Part shown: positions 63,495 through 64,000 of the stretch, piece after piece | Layout of the letters: the number at the start of each line of letters is the position of its first letter | Position numbering within the stretch: position 1 is the stretch's first letter | NCBI GenBank assembly: GCA_030263805.2 | Contig: CP136010.1 | Location: 3,053,001-3,117,000 of the forward strand | Length of the DNA stretch: 64,000 nt | Source: Pseudomonas sp. FeN3W | Lineage (GTDB): Bacteria > Pseudomonadota > Gammaproteobacteria > Pseudomonadales > Pseudomonadaceae | Direction of reading: 5' to 3' | Notes under the pieces: model-generated | What the model was told of the DNA's origin: nothing | Database searches by the model: none | The model's input: only the letters and a program-made list of their open reading frames with translations | Position numbers and translations under genes: made by a program

Positions 63495-64000
63495 ATGCTG
63501 CGCCGTTGGAGCGCTCCACGCCTTGCCGGCCCTGGCAAGGCGCGTGTCAATTCGCAGTGCCTGGCCAGTAGCGGGCTGCCAGCCGATGGCCGGCTAAGGC
63601 TGCTCAGCTTCAACATCCAGGTCGGTATCAGCACCGAGCGCTACCACCACTATCTGACGCGCAGCTGGCAGCATCTGCTGCCGCATCCCGGTCGTGCCGG
63701 CAACCTGCAGCGCATCGGCGAAGTATTGGGTAACTATGACCTGGTCGCCCTGCAGGAGGCCGACGGCGGCAGCCTGCGCTCCGGTTACGTCAATCAGGTC
63801 GAACATCTGGCTCATCTGGGTGCCTTTCCCTACTGGTATCAGCAGCTCAACCGCAACCTCGGGCGTTTCGCCCAGCACAGCAACGGGGTCCTCAGCCGGC
63901 TCGAACCTCAAGGCCTGGAAGATCACCCGCTGCCCGGGCCTTCGGGTCGCGGGGCGATTCTGTTGCGCTTCGGCGAAGGGCCGGATGCGCTGGTGGTGGT
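63495..64000 (+). CDS. Endonuclease/exonuclease/phosphatase family protein (5' part only)
   Basis: The first 168 residues of a gene cut by the right end. After a basic N-terminus, RLRLLSFNIQVGISTERYHHYLTRSWQHLLPH and YDLVALQEADGGSLRSGYVNQVEHLAHLGAFPYWYQQ give the metal-binding Asn and Glu of the EEP (DNase I-like) fold, followed by NGVLSR. It starts 7 bp after dsbA. Members act on nucleic acids or phosphoesters; this one is uncharacterised to my knowledge. Confidence 0.88.
   Translation, partial: MLRRWSAPRLAGPGKARVNSQCLASSGLPADGRLRLLSFNIQVGISTERYHHYLTRSWQHLLPHPGRAGNLQRIGEVLGNYDLVALQEADGGSLRSGYVNQVEHLAHLGAFPYWYQQLNRNLGRFAQHSNGVLSRLEPQGLEDHPLPGPSGRGAILLRFGEGPDALVV

Overview
The window looks like chromosomal DNA from a GC-rich gammaproteobacterium of the genus Pseudomonas in the broad sense, most likely the Stutzerimonas (Pseudomonas stutzeri) group. 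This rests on conserved neighbourhoods (hisBHAF, grx-secB, zapA-6S RNA-cyclo-ligase, pepP-ubiH-ubiI, gcvTHP, engB-cytochrome c4-dsbA) and on a dihaem cytochrome c4 that closely resembles, from memory, the P. stutzeri protein. No search or alignment was run. I saw no phage genes, insertion sequences or CRISPR array.

Region 1 (1-14400, minus strand) is part of a type VI secretion (T6SS) operon in the order tssA-tssB-tssC-tssE-[effector/immunity cassette]-tssF-tssG-tssH(clpV)-sigma54 activator-vgrG. The vgrG gene runs off the left end. Sheath, baseplate and disassembly ATPase genes are present. Hcp and the membrane complex (tssJKLM) must lie outside the window if they exist. Between tssE and tssF sits a PAAR-DUF2235 (Tle1-like lipase) fusion followed by two overlapping lipoprotein genes, the first of DUF2931 type. 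Two near-identical 20-bp palindromes lie upstream of tssA.

Region 2 (14741-24422, minus) holds a hexose-phosphate mutarotase, a four-gene basic amino acid ABC operon, a BCCT choline-type transporter, two orphan periplasmic binding proteins flanking a secreted nuclease, tRNA-Phe, and yggX. The yggX gene is the last in the tightly overlapped run asmA-mutY-yggX.

Region 3 (24419-33076, minus) continues with mutY, asmA, a PanZ-like acetyltransferase and a nitrate uptake operon (nrtA-nrtB-nrtD). Upstream of nrtA lies a gene for a NIT-ANTAR regulator (NasR type). The nrtA leader shows a near-consensus sigma54 promoter, an ANTAR-type hexaloop hairpin and an intrinsic terminator that overlap one another, which supports nitrate-responsive antitermination.

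Region 4 (33206-46739) carries hisB-hisH-DUF2164-hisA-hisF on the plus strand, with REP-like hairpins between hisA and hisF. Two tandem orphan binding proteins follow. On the minus strand come a polysaccharide deacetylase-like gene, ctpA, envC and gpmI. Next are the plus-strand trio rhodanese-grx-secB, a quinone oxidoreductase, a FliL-like gene and an EVE-domain gene.

Region 5 (46936-64000) carries a 50-residue membrane protein, 5-formyl-THF cyclo-ligase, 6S RNA, zapA and a zapB-like gene. Then come ygfB, pepP, ubiH, a DUF4442 gene and ubiI. An Fe(III)-type binding protein and permease without an adjacent ATPase follow, then gcvT-gcvH-gcvP, engB, cytochrome c4, dsbA and the start of an endonuclease/exonuclease/phosphatase gene cut by the right end.
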